This document shows positions 18,324-26,780 of a stretch of 64,000 bases of DNA, piece after piece (position 1 is the stretch's first letter; every line of letters starts with the position of its first letter). Where the stretch lies: contig UQXZ01000008.1 in assembly GCA_900545225.1 (NCBI GenBank), positions 17,168-81,167 of the forward strand, given 5' to 3'. The stretch is from an uncultured Eubacteriales bacterium. Its GTDB lineage: Bacteria; Bacillota; Clostridia; Lachnospirales; Lachnospiraceae. The position numbers and the translations under genes were made by a program. The notes beneath the pieces were generated by a model that worked only from the letters and a program-made list of their open reading frames with translations, searched no databases and had not been told where the DNA came from.

Positions 18324-19340
18324 TCACATTTCAAAAATTTCAGGATGCTCATCCATATATTCATACATTCCCTCTGTCTGAGGACCAAATGAGAAATGAC
18401 CAACTACGATATTTTCTGAAACCATCATAGGATAAGTATTATTTACACAGAAAGCATTCAGCTGTTCTTCATCTATTCCTAATCCGTGGTTGAATGGAAT
18501 AACCTTGAAACCTTTCATTTCCTTCCATAATTTTCTCTCGAACATTATGGCACCGATTGAAAATCTAATGGCACATGCAGCTTCATGTAAAGGATTTAAT
18601 CCGAACTTGTTGTTTAAATCATCAATATGAGGAATTACTCCGCCATCACCCCACATGAATTTTGCAAATTCAGGATCTTCAGTTACTCCTTTATCATGGT
18701 ACATAGGACGACAGCCAAATTTCTTCTCGTATTCTGAAACTGCATCGAGCTTTTTAATAATCCTGACGAATCCAAATTTGTTAACAGGAATCAATGGAGC
18801 AACAAATCCCGGTCTGTACTCTACAGGTTCGACATTTGGATTTTCAAGAACACCATCATCTTTTACAAGGCCTAACTTTTTATATGCATCCTTTTTTGTC
18901 TTAACGCCATATTTACAATGTGCATATGCTGTAAACATTTTCTCGAAGTAATCCTTTGTAATAAATATATCCTCATCAAGCTTGAAGATATATTTTGCCT
19001 TAGGATGATTTACAATGGCAACATTCTGGATAAGTGAAACGTCATTTTCCTTTGTCCATAAATATGACCACATATTTTTCTTGCAGATATCATCAAGTTC
19101 AGCAACATATTTACCACTTGAAAGGATAACCACATCTACCATTTCATTCTCATACATCTTAAGTCTCTTTAATGTATGAGGGTATAACTTCTCTTTATAT
19201 CCGGCAAGAACCATGCACATGGCCTTTCTTCCCTTTGATCTGTCTATAAATGTACTGTGAGCTTTAAATTTCACATAATGCTTAAGATTATTTTCCCATT
19301 TTTGTCTGCATTCAGCAATCATACTCTTTATACCAGCCAT
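18324..19340 (-). CDS. Putative glycosyltransferase (GT-A like)
   Basis: About 338 residues, cytosolic. Features of a GT-A type transferase: AMCMVLAGYKEKLYPHTLKR near the start, then a nucleotide-sugar DxD-like site in YIFKLDEDIFITKDYFEKM, and FNHGLGIDEEQLNAFC towards the C-terminus. The donor and acceptor cannot be predicted, and no polysaccharide cluster surrounds it. The start at 19340 (MAGIKSM) has GGAGGCACGTA just upstream; the frame extends 10 codons further without an RBS. Confidence 0.65.
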   Translation of the reverse strand: MAGIKSMIAECRQKWENNLKHYVKFKAHSTFIDRSKGRKAMCMVLAGYKEKLYPHTLKRLKMYENEMVDVVILSSGKYVAELDDICKKNMWSYLWTKENDVSLIQNVAIVNHPKAKYIFKLDEDIFITKDYFEKMFTAYAHCKYGVKTKKDAYKKLGLVKDDGVLENPNVEPVEYRPGFVAPLIPVNKFGFVRIIKKLDAVSEYEKKFGCRPMYHDKGVTEDPEFAKFMWGDGGVIPHIDDLNNKFGLNPLHEAACAIRFSIGAIMFERKLWKEMKGFKVIPFNHGLGIDEEQLNAFCVNNTYPMMVSENIVVGHFSFGPQTEGMYEYMDEHPEIFEM

Positions 19341-19627
19341 TACGTGCCTCCAATATATTTTTAAAAACATAATCAGTTAGCAATATCTTATCACAATTCA
19401 GTTGCTTTTTAACAGCTTTTATATATCTTCATCCACACTGACAATAATTTTCATATTAAGGTATAATGAACTGATACTTAAATACTTATAAAGCACTTTT
19501 TTTCTGGTTTTTTAGACATTTTCAGTTATGCACTTCATAAAAAAACGGAATAAGATAATTAATATTGCATTATATTTACCTACTTTGTAAAATAGAAATA
19601 TTAAGTTAAGACGAGGAAATGTATAAA

Positions 19628-21397
19628 ATGGTTAATTTTAAAGAAGATGAACAGTTAAATACACTTAATCATTCATGTGCTCATTTAATGGCTCAGGCGA
19701 TTAAGCATTTATACCCACATGCAAAGTTCTGGGTTGGCCCTGTTGTTGCAGAAGGCTTTTACTATGATGTAGATCTTGGCGATGATGTTATCCGTGATGA
19801 GGATATCACAGCAATCGAGAAGGAAATGAAGAAGATTGCCAAGACAGGTAAGAAGATTTACAGAAGAGAAATCACAAAGGATGAAGCTCTTGAAATGTTT
19901 GCAGATGACGAATACAAGCTTGAGCTTATCAATAACTTCGAAGAAGGTACTAACATCTCATGCTATGAGCAGGGAGATTTCATCGACTTATGTCGCGGAC
20001 CTCATGTTGATAATGTTAAGATGTGCCGTAACTTCAAGCTTATCAAATATTCCGGCGCTTACTGGAAGGGAGACAGTAAGAATAAGGTTCTTCAGAGAAT
20101 CTACGGTGTATGCTTCCCTACAGCTGAAGAATTAGAAGAACATTTACAGCTTCTTGAAGAGGCAAAGGAAAGAGATCACAGAAAGATTGGCAAGGACATG
20201 CAGCTCTTTATGTCTGATGATCTTATCGGTCGTGGTTTCCCAATGTTCCTTCCAAAGGGTTATGTAATCTGGCAGGAATTAGAGAACTACATTAAGGACA
20301 AGGAAAGAAAGCTTGGTTACCAGCATGTTCTTACACCATGTGTAGGTACAATCAACCTCTACAAGACTTCAGGTCACTGGGATCACTATAAGGAAAATAT
20401 GTTCCCTGTAATGGATATTGAAGGCGAGCAGATTGTACTCCGTCCAATGAACTGCCCTCACCACATGATGATTTACGCTAACAGAAATCATTCATACAAG
20501 GATCTTCCATTAAGAATCGGTGAAATTGCTCACGATTTCCGTTATGAATCAAGTGGAACTCTTAAGGGTATTGAAAGAGGAAGACATTTCTGCCAGAACG
20601 ATGCTCACCTCTTCGTAACTCCTGATCAGATTAAGGATGAGTTCTCAAAGGTTGTAGACCTTATCTTTGAAGCATATAAGGATTTCAACATTACAGATTA
20701 TCGTTGTGTTCTCTCACTCAGAGATCCTGAAGATAAGGAAAAGTATCATGATGACGATGAAATGTGGAATTCAGCAGAAAATGCTCTTCGTGAGGTTCTT
20801 AATGATCTTGGTATCGAGTATACAGAAGAAATCGGTGAAGCTGCATTCTACGGTCCAAAGCTTGATGTAAATGTTAAACCTGCTGTAGGTAATGAATATA
20901 CACTCTCTACATGTCAGTTAGACTTCTGCCTTCCAGCTAAGTTCAACTTAACATATATCGACAGCAACAATGAGAAGCAGACACCTGTTGTTCTTCACAG
21001 AGCTATCCTTGGATCACTCGACAGATTCATGGCTTATCTTCTTGAAGAGACAAAGGGTAACCTTCCTACATGGCTTGCTCCTGAGCAGGTTAGAATTCTT
21101 CCTGTTAAGACTGACGATGAGAAACTCTCAGCTTACGCTGACGAAGTTTACAACAAGTTATTCGACAAGGATATAAGAGTTGAGCTTGATACTCGTTCAG
21201 AAAAGTTAGGCTACAAGATGAGAGAAGGTCAGATGCAAAAGGTTCCTTATCTTCTTGTTCTTGGTGCCAAGGAAGCTGAAGATCGTACAGTTTCATTCCG
21301 TCTCCACGGTGAAGAAGGTACTACTGTAATGCCTCTCGATGAATTCGTAGAAAAGATTAAAAATCAGATTGATACAAAGTCAATTGAAAAGATTTGA
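19628..21397 (+). CDS. thrS: Threonyl-tRNA synthetase, lacking the TGS domain
   Basis: About 589 residues. It starts directly at the editing domain (HSCAHLMAQAIKHLYPHAKF, with the HxxxH zinc/editing motif) instead of the N-terminal TGS domain of the 640-residue E. coli enzyme. Class II motifs follow: HVLTPCVGTINLYKTSGHWD, FRYESSGTLKGIERGRHFCQ (motif 2), and HRAILGSLDRFMAYLLEE (motif 3), then the anticodon-binding domain. Zinc ligands Cys/His/His are in MNCPHHMMIY and later. Start 19628 is favoured over 19619 because GAGGA abuts the earlier ATG. No T-box leader seen. Confidence 0.96.
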   Translation: MVNFKEDEQLNTLNHSCAHLMAQAIKHLYPHAKFWVGPVVAEGFYYDVDLGDDVIRDEDITAIEKEMKKIAKTGKKIYRREITKDEALEMFADDEYKLELINNFEEGTNISCYEQGDFIDLCRGPHVDNVKMCRNFKLIKYSGAYWKGDSKNKVLQRIYGVCFPTAEELEEHLQLLEEAKERDHRKIGKDMQLFMSDDLIGRGFPMFLPKGYVIWQELENYIKDKERKLGYQHVLTPCVGTINLYKTSGHWDHYKENMFPVMDIEGEQIVLRPMNCPHHMMIYANRNHSYKDLPLRIGEIAHDFRYESSGTLKGIERGRHFCQNDAHLFVTPDQIKDEFSKVVDLIFEAYKDFNITDYRCVLSLRDPEDKEKYHDDDEMWNSAENALREVLNDLGIEYTEEIGEAAFYGPKLDVNVKPAVGNEYTLSTCQLDFCLPAKFNLTYIDSNNEKQTPVVLHRAILGSLDRFMAYLLEETKGNLPTWLAPEQVRILPVKTDDEKLSAYADEVYNKLFDKDIRVELDTRSEKLGYKMREGQMQKVPYLLVLGAKEAEDRTVSFRLHGEEGTTVMPLDEFVEKIKNQIDTKSIEKI

Positions 21398-21441
21398 TTA
21401 AAATATGATTCAATTTCTATTCCAGAAATTGATTAATATAT

Positions 21442-21483
21442 AGTCCTGTTAGTTTAAAAGAAATTAAACTAACAGGACTTATT
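21442..21483 (+). terminator. Terminator after thrS
   Basis: 15-bp arms AGTCCTGTTAGTTTA and TAAACTAACAGGACT with an 8-base loop, followed by TATTTAAT. Confidence 0.75.
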
Positions 21484-21501
21484 TAATATAATTTAATAAA
21501 A

Positions 21502-21556
21502 AACAGGATGTCTTTGACAACCGGATTGTTCCGGAAGTTTATCGACATCCTGTTTT
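21502..21556. terminator. Bidirectional terminator between thrS and pncC
   Basis: AACAGGATGTC (21502-21512) pairs with GACATCCTGTT (21544-21554) around an inner CCGGA/TCCGG hairpin. T runs on both sides; mainly serves the pncC gene on the minus strand. Confidence 0.8.
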
Positions 21557-22060
21557 TTATATATGATTTACAAGTTTTTCATATATTTCCTTTGTGGCTG
21601 CAAGCTTATACATGTATCTAGATTCCTGTGCAGGTATTTCCACCATGTATGAGAAAGTTTCCGCCTCTGTAGCTATTGCAAAATATACCTTCCCGGGTTC
21701 AGAAAATGCTACATTTTCAGGATCTACATTTCCCATGGTTCCCGTAATACCGATTCCTATGTCAGCACCATACTTTGCTCTGCAACACTCTGCCATTGCC
21801 ACTGCTGTCTCTTTCGAATATACAGAATACTTATCAATGATTTCCGCAGAAACACCTGCCTTGATCTTTTCCTCATTGCAGTAAGTAATTAATGCACCCT
21901 TAAATATTGCGGATGCACCCTCCGTATCAGTTATAAGAGATGCAATCTGACCTGATGTTGCACTTTCCATTGTAGTAATATGCAACTCTTTGGAAATTAA
22001 AAGTTTTGTAAGCTTGTGATAATCCGCTCTTATATCGGATTCATTGTAAATGTGAGCCAT
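21557..22060 (-). CDS. CinA C-terminal family protein (nicotinamide-nucleotide amidase type)
   Basis: About 167 residues, matching only the C-terminal amidase half of CinA. Seen: TTMESATSGQIASLITD (catalytic Ser region), YCNEEKIKAGVS, and IGITGTMGNVDPEN. Members deamidate nicotinamide mononucleotide in pyridine-nucleotide recycling. The expected EStTGG-like loop reads ESATSGQ here. The start at 22060 (MAHIYNE) has GGAG seven bases upstream; the frame extends further without one. Confidence 0.88.
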   Translation of the reverse strand: MAHIYNESDIRADYHKLTKLLISKELHITTMESATSGQIASLITDTEGASAIFKGALITYCNEEKIKAGVSAEIIDKYSVYSKETAVAMAECCRAKYGADIGIGITGTMGNVDPENVAFSEPGKVYFAIATEAETFSYMVEIPAQESRYMYKLAATKEIYEKLVNHI

Positions 22061-22151
22061 ATTTACTCCATTTTCTTTAAAAAGATAAACTGTTATCAAT
22101 TTACTTTTACAAATAGTCTGCCATCAAATTTCTGTTGAAGACTTTTATCGA

Positions 22152-22625
22152 TTATCTGTTATCAATCTTTTCAGGGTACATATCATGCTCAGCTAAACGC
22201 TTAAATGCTACTTCTTCCCATCTTGTTCCTGGCTTTCCGTAGTTGCAGTATGGATCGATTGAAAGTCCGCCTCTTGGAGTGAACTTACCCCAAACCTCGA
22301 TATATTTAGGATCCATAAGCTTAATAAGATCCTTCATGATCTTATTAACACAGTCTTCGTGGAAATCACCGTGATTTCTAAAGCTGAAAAGATATAACTT
22401 AAGAGACTTACTTTCAACCATCTTTATGCTTGGAACATATGAAATGTAAATTGTTGCGAAGTCAGGCTGACCTGTGATTGGGCAGAGGCTTGTAAACTCA
22501 GGACAGTTAAACTTTACGAAGTAATCATTTTCCGGATGCTTATTATCAAATGTCTCTAAGATTTCCGGTGCGTAATCATCAGGATACTTTGTTGCCTGAT
22601 TTCCTAATAATGTTAATTCTGACAT
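22152..22625 (-). CDS. queF: NADPH-dependent 7-cyano-7-deazaguanine reductase
   Basis: 157 residues, the short unimodular QueF. The catalytic Cys and Asp lie in [20 protein letters not shown], and substrate-binding [20 protein letters not shown] follows. It reduces preQ0 to preQ1, the last soluble step before insertion into tRNA. It is 120 bp downstream of queC and the last gene of the queuosine set, with its own RBS (AAAGGGAG); it may be read from the riboswitch-controlled transcript or have a promoter of its own. Confidence 0.97.
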   Translation of the reverse strand: MSELTLLGNQATKYPDDYAPEILETFDNKHPENDYFVKFNCPEFTSLCPITGQPDFATIYISYVPSIKMVESKSLKLYLFSFRNHGDFHEDCVNKIMKDLIKLMDPKYIEVWGKFTPRGGLSIDPYCNYGKPGTRWEEVAFKRLAEHDMYPEKIDNR

Positions 22626-22745
22626 AACAAACTCCCTTTCTGGAATCTAAATTTATTTATCAGGTGAGTAACTGTATACTCCCATTTTCATTAATTTTTT
22701 ACTAATTATAATTTAAAATTATTTTTTGCTTTTTAAATTATTTGC

Positions 22746-23432
22746 TTACTTTAAAAGAGGATCTTTTACACCATTTTCATCAAATGCTTTTTCTCTGTCG
22801 ATACATGTTCCGCACTGACCACAAGGTTCCTCTCCACCTTCGTAGCAGCTCCATGTAAGCTCATATGGTACACCGAGTTCAAGACCTTCCTTAACAATGT
22901 CGGCCTTTGTCATATTTACAAATGGTGCTTCAACTCTTAATTCTTTACCACTACCGATGTAAATAGCTGAATTGATTGCATCGTTAAACTCTTTTGAGCA
23001 GTCAGGATATGCAGCTCCTGCAACGTCGTCGCTGTGCGCGCCATAACAGATTACACTGCATCCCTTTGATAATGCTATACTTGCAGCTGATGATAAGAAT
23101 AAACCATTTCTAAATGGAACATATGTTGAAACAAGCTCACCATCAGTTTCAGCAAGCTGATCTCCATACGATTCCTTTGGAATTTCAACATCTGAATGAG
23201 AAAGTAATGAGCTGTTACTAAACTGGAAAATCTTTGTAAGGTCAAGCTGTAACCACTCAACATGATAGTAATCTGTTACAGCCTTTGCACTTGCAATTTC
23301 CTTATCGTGCTTCTGTCCGTAATAAATGGAAAGAGCAACAACATTTTCACTGCCTACACGCTTAACTTCTCTTGCAAGACATGTAGTACTGTCTAATCCT
23401 CCACTTACTAAAACTAAAACTTTTTCTGCCAT
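22746..23432 (-). CDS. queC: 7-cyano-7-deazaguanine synthase
   Basis: 228 residues. The PP-loop VLVSGGLDSTTCLA at the N-terminus binds ATP; the zinc site is CYEGGEEPCGQCGTCIDREK near the C-terminus; APFVNMTKADIVKEGLELGV binds substrate. It converts carboxy-deazaguanine and ammonia to preQ0. It follows folE by 3 bp, so the two are translated from one message. Confidence 0.97.
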   Translation of the reverse strand: MAEKVLVLVSGGLDSTTCLAREVKRVGSENVVALSIYYGQKHDKEIASAKAVTDYYHVEWLQLDLTKIFQFSNSSLLSHSDVEIPKESYGDQLAETDGELVSTYVPFRNGLFLSSAASIALSKGCSVICYGAHSDDVAGAAYPDCSKEFNDAINSAIYIGSGKELRVEAPFVNMTKADIVKEGLELGVPYELTWSCYEGGEEPCGQCGTCIDREKAFDENGVKDPLLK

Positions 23433-23435
23433 TTC

Positions 23436-24035
23436 TTACCCCTTCAATCTCATCCAGAGAATCTGATCTGTTTTAAATCTTCCGCGTAAAGTTGTTGTAT
23501 ATGTTGAAGCAACAGTATTCTTGATACCTCTTGCTGTCATACAGCTGTGCTTTGCATCAATAAGAACAGCTACATCCTCTGAGCCTGTTACCATTTGCAT
23601 AATATCAGCAATATCCTTACCGATACGCTCTTGAAGCTGAAGTCTCTTTGCAACCATTTCTGCAATTCTTGCAATCTTACTTAATCCGATAACCTTACCA
23701 TTTGGAATATATGCAACAGTAATCTTCATATCGTACATAAGTGCCAGATGATGCTCGCAGTAGCTGAATACTTCAATGTCACGAACTACAACCATATCGC
23801 CTGCAGACTGACCATTGTTTAAATCCTCATCAAATGTTACTCCGAACATTTCAGCTATCTGCTCATTTGTATAGAGCATTCCTTCAAATACTTCTTCATA
23901 CATTTTAGCAACTCTTGTAGGAGTGTCCTTTAATCCTTCTCTTTCAGGATTGTCGCCAAGAGCAACAAGTATTCCTCTGATGTGTTCCTCAATTGCGACG
24001 GTATCTATTTTTTTATTAGTTTTACCTTCTGTCAT
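23436..24035 (-). CDS. folE: GTP cyclohydrolase I
   Basis: 199 residues. The zinc and active-site residues lie in [32 protein letters not shown] and [18 protein letters not shown]. It converts GTP to dihydroneopterin triphosphate, the shared first step of folate and queuosine synthesis. Position between queE and queC (1-bp overlap with queE, 3 bp to queC) indicates it feeds the queuosine branch here. Confidence 0.97.
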   Translation of the reverse strand: MTEGKTNKKIDTVAIEEHIRGILVALGDNPEREGLKDTPTRVAKMYEEVFEGMLYTNEQIAEMFGVTFDEDLNNGQSAGDMVVVRDIEVFSYCEHHLALMYDMKITVAYIPNGKVIGLSKIARIAEMVAKRLQLQERIGKDIADIMQMVTGSEDVAVLIDAKHSCMTARGIKNTVASTYTTTLRGRFKTDQILWMRLKG

Positions 24036-24718
24036 TACACACCTCTCTTTTCTGGATCCCAGATGAACTTATGAAGCTGTAACTGAAGTCTTACACCGTT
24101 CATTCTGTGCTTCATCATATAATCTACAATTTCTGATGGTTCAATCTTTCCAAATACCGGACTGAGGAATACATTACACTTTTCACTAAGTGAATATTTT
24201 TCAATAACTTCTCTTGCAACATCTAAATCTTCTTCATTTGAGCATACGAATTTAACTGTATCCTCTTCTGAAAGATACCCATAGTTCTTAGTATGAACAA
24301 AATGAGGAACACCACTTCCAGGGAGTTTGTAATCCAGTGTAAAGCTTAAGTTATTGTAATAACCGTCCCACTTTTCGATGGATATTGTTCCGTTAGTCTC
24401 AATTTCGATACGGCAGTCTGTCTCTGTTATTAATCTGTCGATAAGCTTATCAATATCCTTCTGAATGAGTGGCTCACCACCTGTAAGTGTGACATTTTTC
24501 ACCTTACTTTCTCTTACAAGATCGATAATTTCATCATCAGTCCATTCAGTATATGGAGCATCATCTCTGTTAGCCCATTCTGTATCGCAGTAATCACAGT
24601 GGAGATTACATCCCTGGAATCTGATAAATAATGCTAATGAACCGCTTTTTGCACCCTCACCGTTGATACTTACAAATGTCTCAACTACTCTATATACACT
24701 TCTTTCAACACTAGTCAT
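24035..24718 (-). CDS. queE: 7-carboxy-7-deazaguanine synthase (radical SAM)
   Basis: 227 residues. The radical-SAM cluster motif is [15 protein letters not shown] (Cx3Cx2C), preceded by the QueE-specific [12 protein letters not shown] and followed by [16 protein letters not shown]. It rearranges carboxytetrahydropterin to 7-carboxy-7-deazaguanine using SAM, Mg2+ and a 4Fe-4S cluster. It sits 2 bp after queD and overlaps folE by 1 bp. Confidence 0.96.
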   Translation of the reverse strand: MTSVERSVYRVVETFVSINGEGAKSGSLALFIRFQGCNLHCDYCDTEWANRDDAPYTEWTDDEIIDLVRESKVKNVTLTGGEPLIQKDIDKLIDRLITETDCRIEIETNGTISIEKWDGYYNNLSFTLDYKLPGSGVPHFVHTKNYGYLSEEDTVKFVCSNEEDLDVAREVIEKYSLSEKCNVFLSPVFGKIEPSEIVDYMMKHRMNGVRLQLQLHKFIWDPEKRGV

Positions 24719-24720
24719 TT

Positions 24721-25125
24721 TTATGCCTCATATCTTGCGCAGTTGTTAGGTGTTTCGTAAACTTCTGCAGCTCTTATGTTAAATCCCTTGTTTTTAATTT
24801 CATCAAAGAAATACTTAGCGAAGTTCTCAGCTGTAGGTCTGAAATCCATAATCATGATTCTGAATCCCTCATCTACAAGACACTCATATGTCTGTGGCTT
24901 GAGAGTATCCTTTTCCATAACAAGTGAATGGTCAAGGTTATCAGTTAATGCCTTAAGTGCAGCCTTAATATCTGTGAAATCCACTACCATTCCGTCATCA
25001 AGATTTTCCCCTGCAATTTCAATTACAACTCTCCATCTGTGGCCGTGGATATTTCTGCATTTACCGTTGTATCTTGCAAGAAAGTGCGCTGAATCAAAGC
25101 TATCTTCCGTTTTAACGATATACAT
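24721..25125 (-). CDS. queD: 6-carboxy-tetrahydropterin synthase
   Basis: 134 residues. The PTPS-family zinc ligands are in FDSAHFLARY and NIHGHRWRVVIEI, the catalytic His is in NLDHSLVMEK, and a Glu near the C-terminus (VYETPNNCARYE) holds the pterin. It makes carboxytetrahydropterin from dihydroneopterin triphosphate. The first gene of the queuosine operon, behind the riboswitch leader. Confidence 0.96.
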   Translation of the reverse strand: MYIVKTEDSFDSAHFLARYNGKCRNIHGHRWRVVIEIAGENLDDGMVVDFTDIKAALKALTDNLDHSLVMEKDTLKPQTYECLVDEGFRIMIMDFRPTAENFAKYFFDEIKNKGFNIRAAEVYETPNNCARYEA

Positions 25126-25202
25126 ATACGACTCCTTTATGAACTCTTCTAAACTTTATAAACTCTTATTAATCAGTAATTAATTAAAAACATAAACACA
25201 AA

Positions 25203-25228
25203 AAAGGATGCCTTTACAGACATCCTTT
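25203..25228 (-). terminator. Leader terminator of the queuosine operon
   Basis: AAAGGATG pairs with CATCCTTT and on the minus strand is followed by TTTTTTG. Lying between the aptamer and queD, it is the expected OFF structure of the riboswitch. Confidence 0.8.
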
Positions 25229-25282
25229 CCATATAAACAAACAACAAAACAGAACTCCATCTCATATCAAGATGAAGTTCAG

Positions 25283-25325
25283 CCCTAGTTTTGTTTATGG
25301 ACAGGATGGTGCAAATGAACTGTCC
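25283..25325 (-). promoter_or_regulatory. preQ1-I-type riboswitch aptamer
   Basis: On the minus strand a stem GGACAG/CTGTCC encloses a loop beginning TTC and containing GCACCATC, followed by the A-rich tail ATAAACAAAACTAGGG. This is the layout of preQ1 class I aptamers, where the tail folds back to make an H-type pseudoknot. It lies about 12 bases after a good promoter and about 160 bases before queD, with a terminator in between. preQ1 binding would be expected to switch the operon off. Class assigned by eye. Confidence 0.75.
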
Positions 25326-25336
25326 TATTTTTTAAA

Positions 25337-25365
25337 ATCATAACAAATAAACAAATATCCGTCAA
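25337..25365 (-). promoter_or_regulatory. Promoter of the queuosine operon
   Basis: On the minus strand TTGACG (25365-25360) and TATGAT (25342-25337) are 17 bp apart, directly upstream of the preQ1 aptamer. Confidence 0.8.
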
Positions 25366-25387
25366 ACTTTTGGCCGGCAACCATTCT

Positions 25388-25754
25388 CTATTTTATCAGC
25401 GAGAAAATCATTACAACCGCACCCAGTGCAACAAGAACTATACCCGTTGCCCTGTTAAGTGTTTTTGGTGTGGCTTTGTTGGCAAATACTGCTGCAATCC
25501 TTGCCCAGATAAATGTAATAATTACTGAGAAATTACCCATTGTAGTTGACGGAACAAGACTTGAAATGCAGCTTCCCTCAACAGTAAATACAAGAACACT
25601 GGCCATCATAAAGAGACCATTTTTTTATATCAAGGTTCCTGTGCTTTCCATATGTATATGCCGAAACGGCACTGACAAGTACATCTGATGATAATGCAAT
25701 ACCAACGACGGTATATGGCTCAACGCCTAAAAATGTTACTGACATTGTTATAAG
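25388..25754 (-). pseudogene. TauE/SafE-like permease fragment, frameshifted
   Basis: Two adjoining frames give the C-terminal half of a TSUP (sulfite exporter TauE/SafE-like) membrane protein: TFLGVEPYTVVGIALSSDVL in one, then VPSTTMGNFSVIITFIWARI in the other. They are separated by a shift in the A7 run near 25620. The N-terminal half is missing; a TGA lies just upstream of the homologous part. A remnant with no expected function. Confidence 0.6.
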
Positions 25755-25910
25755 GATCCATCAGGTCGTATGCAAATTTTATTCCAATGTCGTATTTCAT
25801 TATTTCACATTTTGAAATTAGTTCAAATATGAACTATTCATTTTTGAACTATATTTTAGTTCCTCAATTGTAAATATCAATAATTACCATATATGGAGAA
25901 ACATGAACTT

Positions 25911-26000
25911 ATTCATCGTAAGCTCATTTAGCATAAACCAATTCATCTTAAACTAATTTAACACAGACCTATCAAACGTAAACTAATTCAATAAATCTCA
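25911..26000. repeat. Degenerate 15-bp tandem repeat, six units
   Basis: Six consecutive 15-bp units (for example ATTCATCGTAAGCTC, ATTTAGCATAAACCA, ATTCATCTTAAACTA) share the form ATTyAnCrTAAACyA. Read as codons they give pentads beginning FI or FS, but stops interrupt all frames. Confidence 0.7.
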
Positions 26001-26009
26001 ATATAAAAT

Positions 26010-26035
26010 AAAAACACACGACCGAAGCCGTGTGT
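26010..26035 (-). terminator. Second terminator downstream of SRP RNA
   Basis: ACACACG/CGTGTGT stem with a TTTTTATTTT tail on the minus strand, about 30 bp after the end of the SRP RNA gene. Confidence 0.7.
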
Positions 26036-26065
26036 CCATATATTAATAAGATTAAAGTTTAAATA

Positions 26066-26333
26066 AAAAAGTGCGTCGCACTTCGAAATAAGCTCCCCTG
26101 ACGCTTTCAAACACGATTAACTCAGCTCAGGCACCCTTCCGGCACACGAAAGGTTCTACTTAATGCTGCTTCATTCCTGACCTGACATGATTCGTAGATT
26201 TCCGTTGCGGAAGACCAAAGCCTCAACGCAATCGCACCTGGGCCTTCAAAAAAACTTACCCCTCGGATTGACATCACCCCTGCTATAGCGGATTCCACAG
26301 GTACAGGGCGCCGCTACTGCCCCGGCTGCACTT
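26066..26333 (-). ncRNA. ffs: Signal recognition particle RNA, large type
   Basis: About 268 nt on the minus strand. The conserved domain IV core is present as GTCAGGTCAGGAATGAAGCAGC, the Ffh-binding GGAA tetraloop closed by A-U instead of the usual C-G. The ends pair (GTGCAGCC at the 5' side, GTGCGACGCAC hairpin at the 3' side), and the length indicates the Bacillus/Clostridium form with an Alu-like domain. A consensus promoter precedes it and TTTTTTATTT follows. It scaffolds Ffh for co-translational targeting with FtsY. Confidence 0.95.
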
Positions 26334-26339
26334 CTTTCA

Positions 26340-26367
26340 ATTATATTGATTATTTGATATTTGTCAA
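26340..26367 (-). promoter_or_regulatory. Consensus promoter of SRP RNA
   Basis: Perfect TTGACA (26367-26362) and TATAAT (26345-26340) on the minus strand, 16 bp apart, ending about 7 bp before the RNA start. Confidence 0.85.
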
Positions 26368-26399
26368 TTAAAAATATCCCATATTTGATTATAAAATTA

Positions 26400-26428
26400 T
26401 TGTACTTATATTTTTCTTATATTATGAT
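26400..26428 (+). promoter_or_regulatory. Promoter of the monooxygenase-mnmA unit
   Basis: TTGTAC (26400-26405) and TATGAT (26423-26428) with a 17-bp spacer, about 50 bp before the first start codon. Confidence 0.6.
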
Positions 26429-26480
26429 TGTATGGGTATTAATGTTTTTATTTTGAATTTTACAGAGGAGATAAACGATT

Positions 26481-26768
26481 ATGATTAAAATAGTAGCTGA
26501 ATGGTTCGTAAAGCCTGAGTCAAGAGAGAAGTTCCTTGAGCTCTGTGAGGAAATTGTTGAAGGCACACGTGCTGAGGAAGGTAACATTTCTTACGAACTC
26601 CATGAAAATATTGCAGACCCTAATCATTTAACATTTATTGAAGAATGGAAGGATCAGGAGGCAATTAACATCCACGATAATTCAGATCATTTCATAAGAA
26701 TTGTTCCACAATTAAAGGAAATGTCTGCACATGACCCTCGTATCATCCTTTACACTGTAAATATGTAA
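26481..26768 (+). CDS. Antibiotic biosynthesis monooxygenase-domain protein
   Basis: 95 residues, a single dimeric alpha/beta (ABM) domain: IKIVAEWFVKPESREKFLEL, EEGNISYELHENIADPNHLT, FIEEWKDQEAINIHD. Members such as YgiN act as quinol monooxygenases or on other small aromatics without cofactors; the substrate here is unknown. It is 12 bp upstream of mnmA and shares its promoter, though no functional tie is known. Confidence 0.85.
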   Translation: MIKIVAEWFVKPESREKFLELCEEIVEGTRAEEGNISYELHENIADPNHLTFIEEWKDQEAINIHDNSDHFIRIVPQLKEMSAHDPRIILYTVNM

Positions 26769-26780
26769 GAAGGCCGGGAC

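Noticed and set aside
19371..19627. T-box leader for thrS
   Set aside because: No GGTGG-type T-box sequence or terminator/antiterminator pair before the gene.
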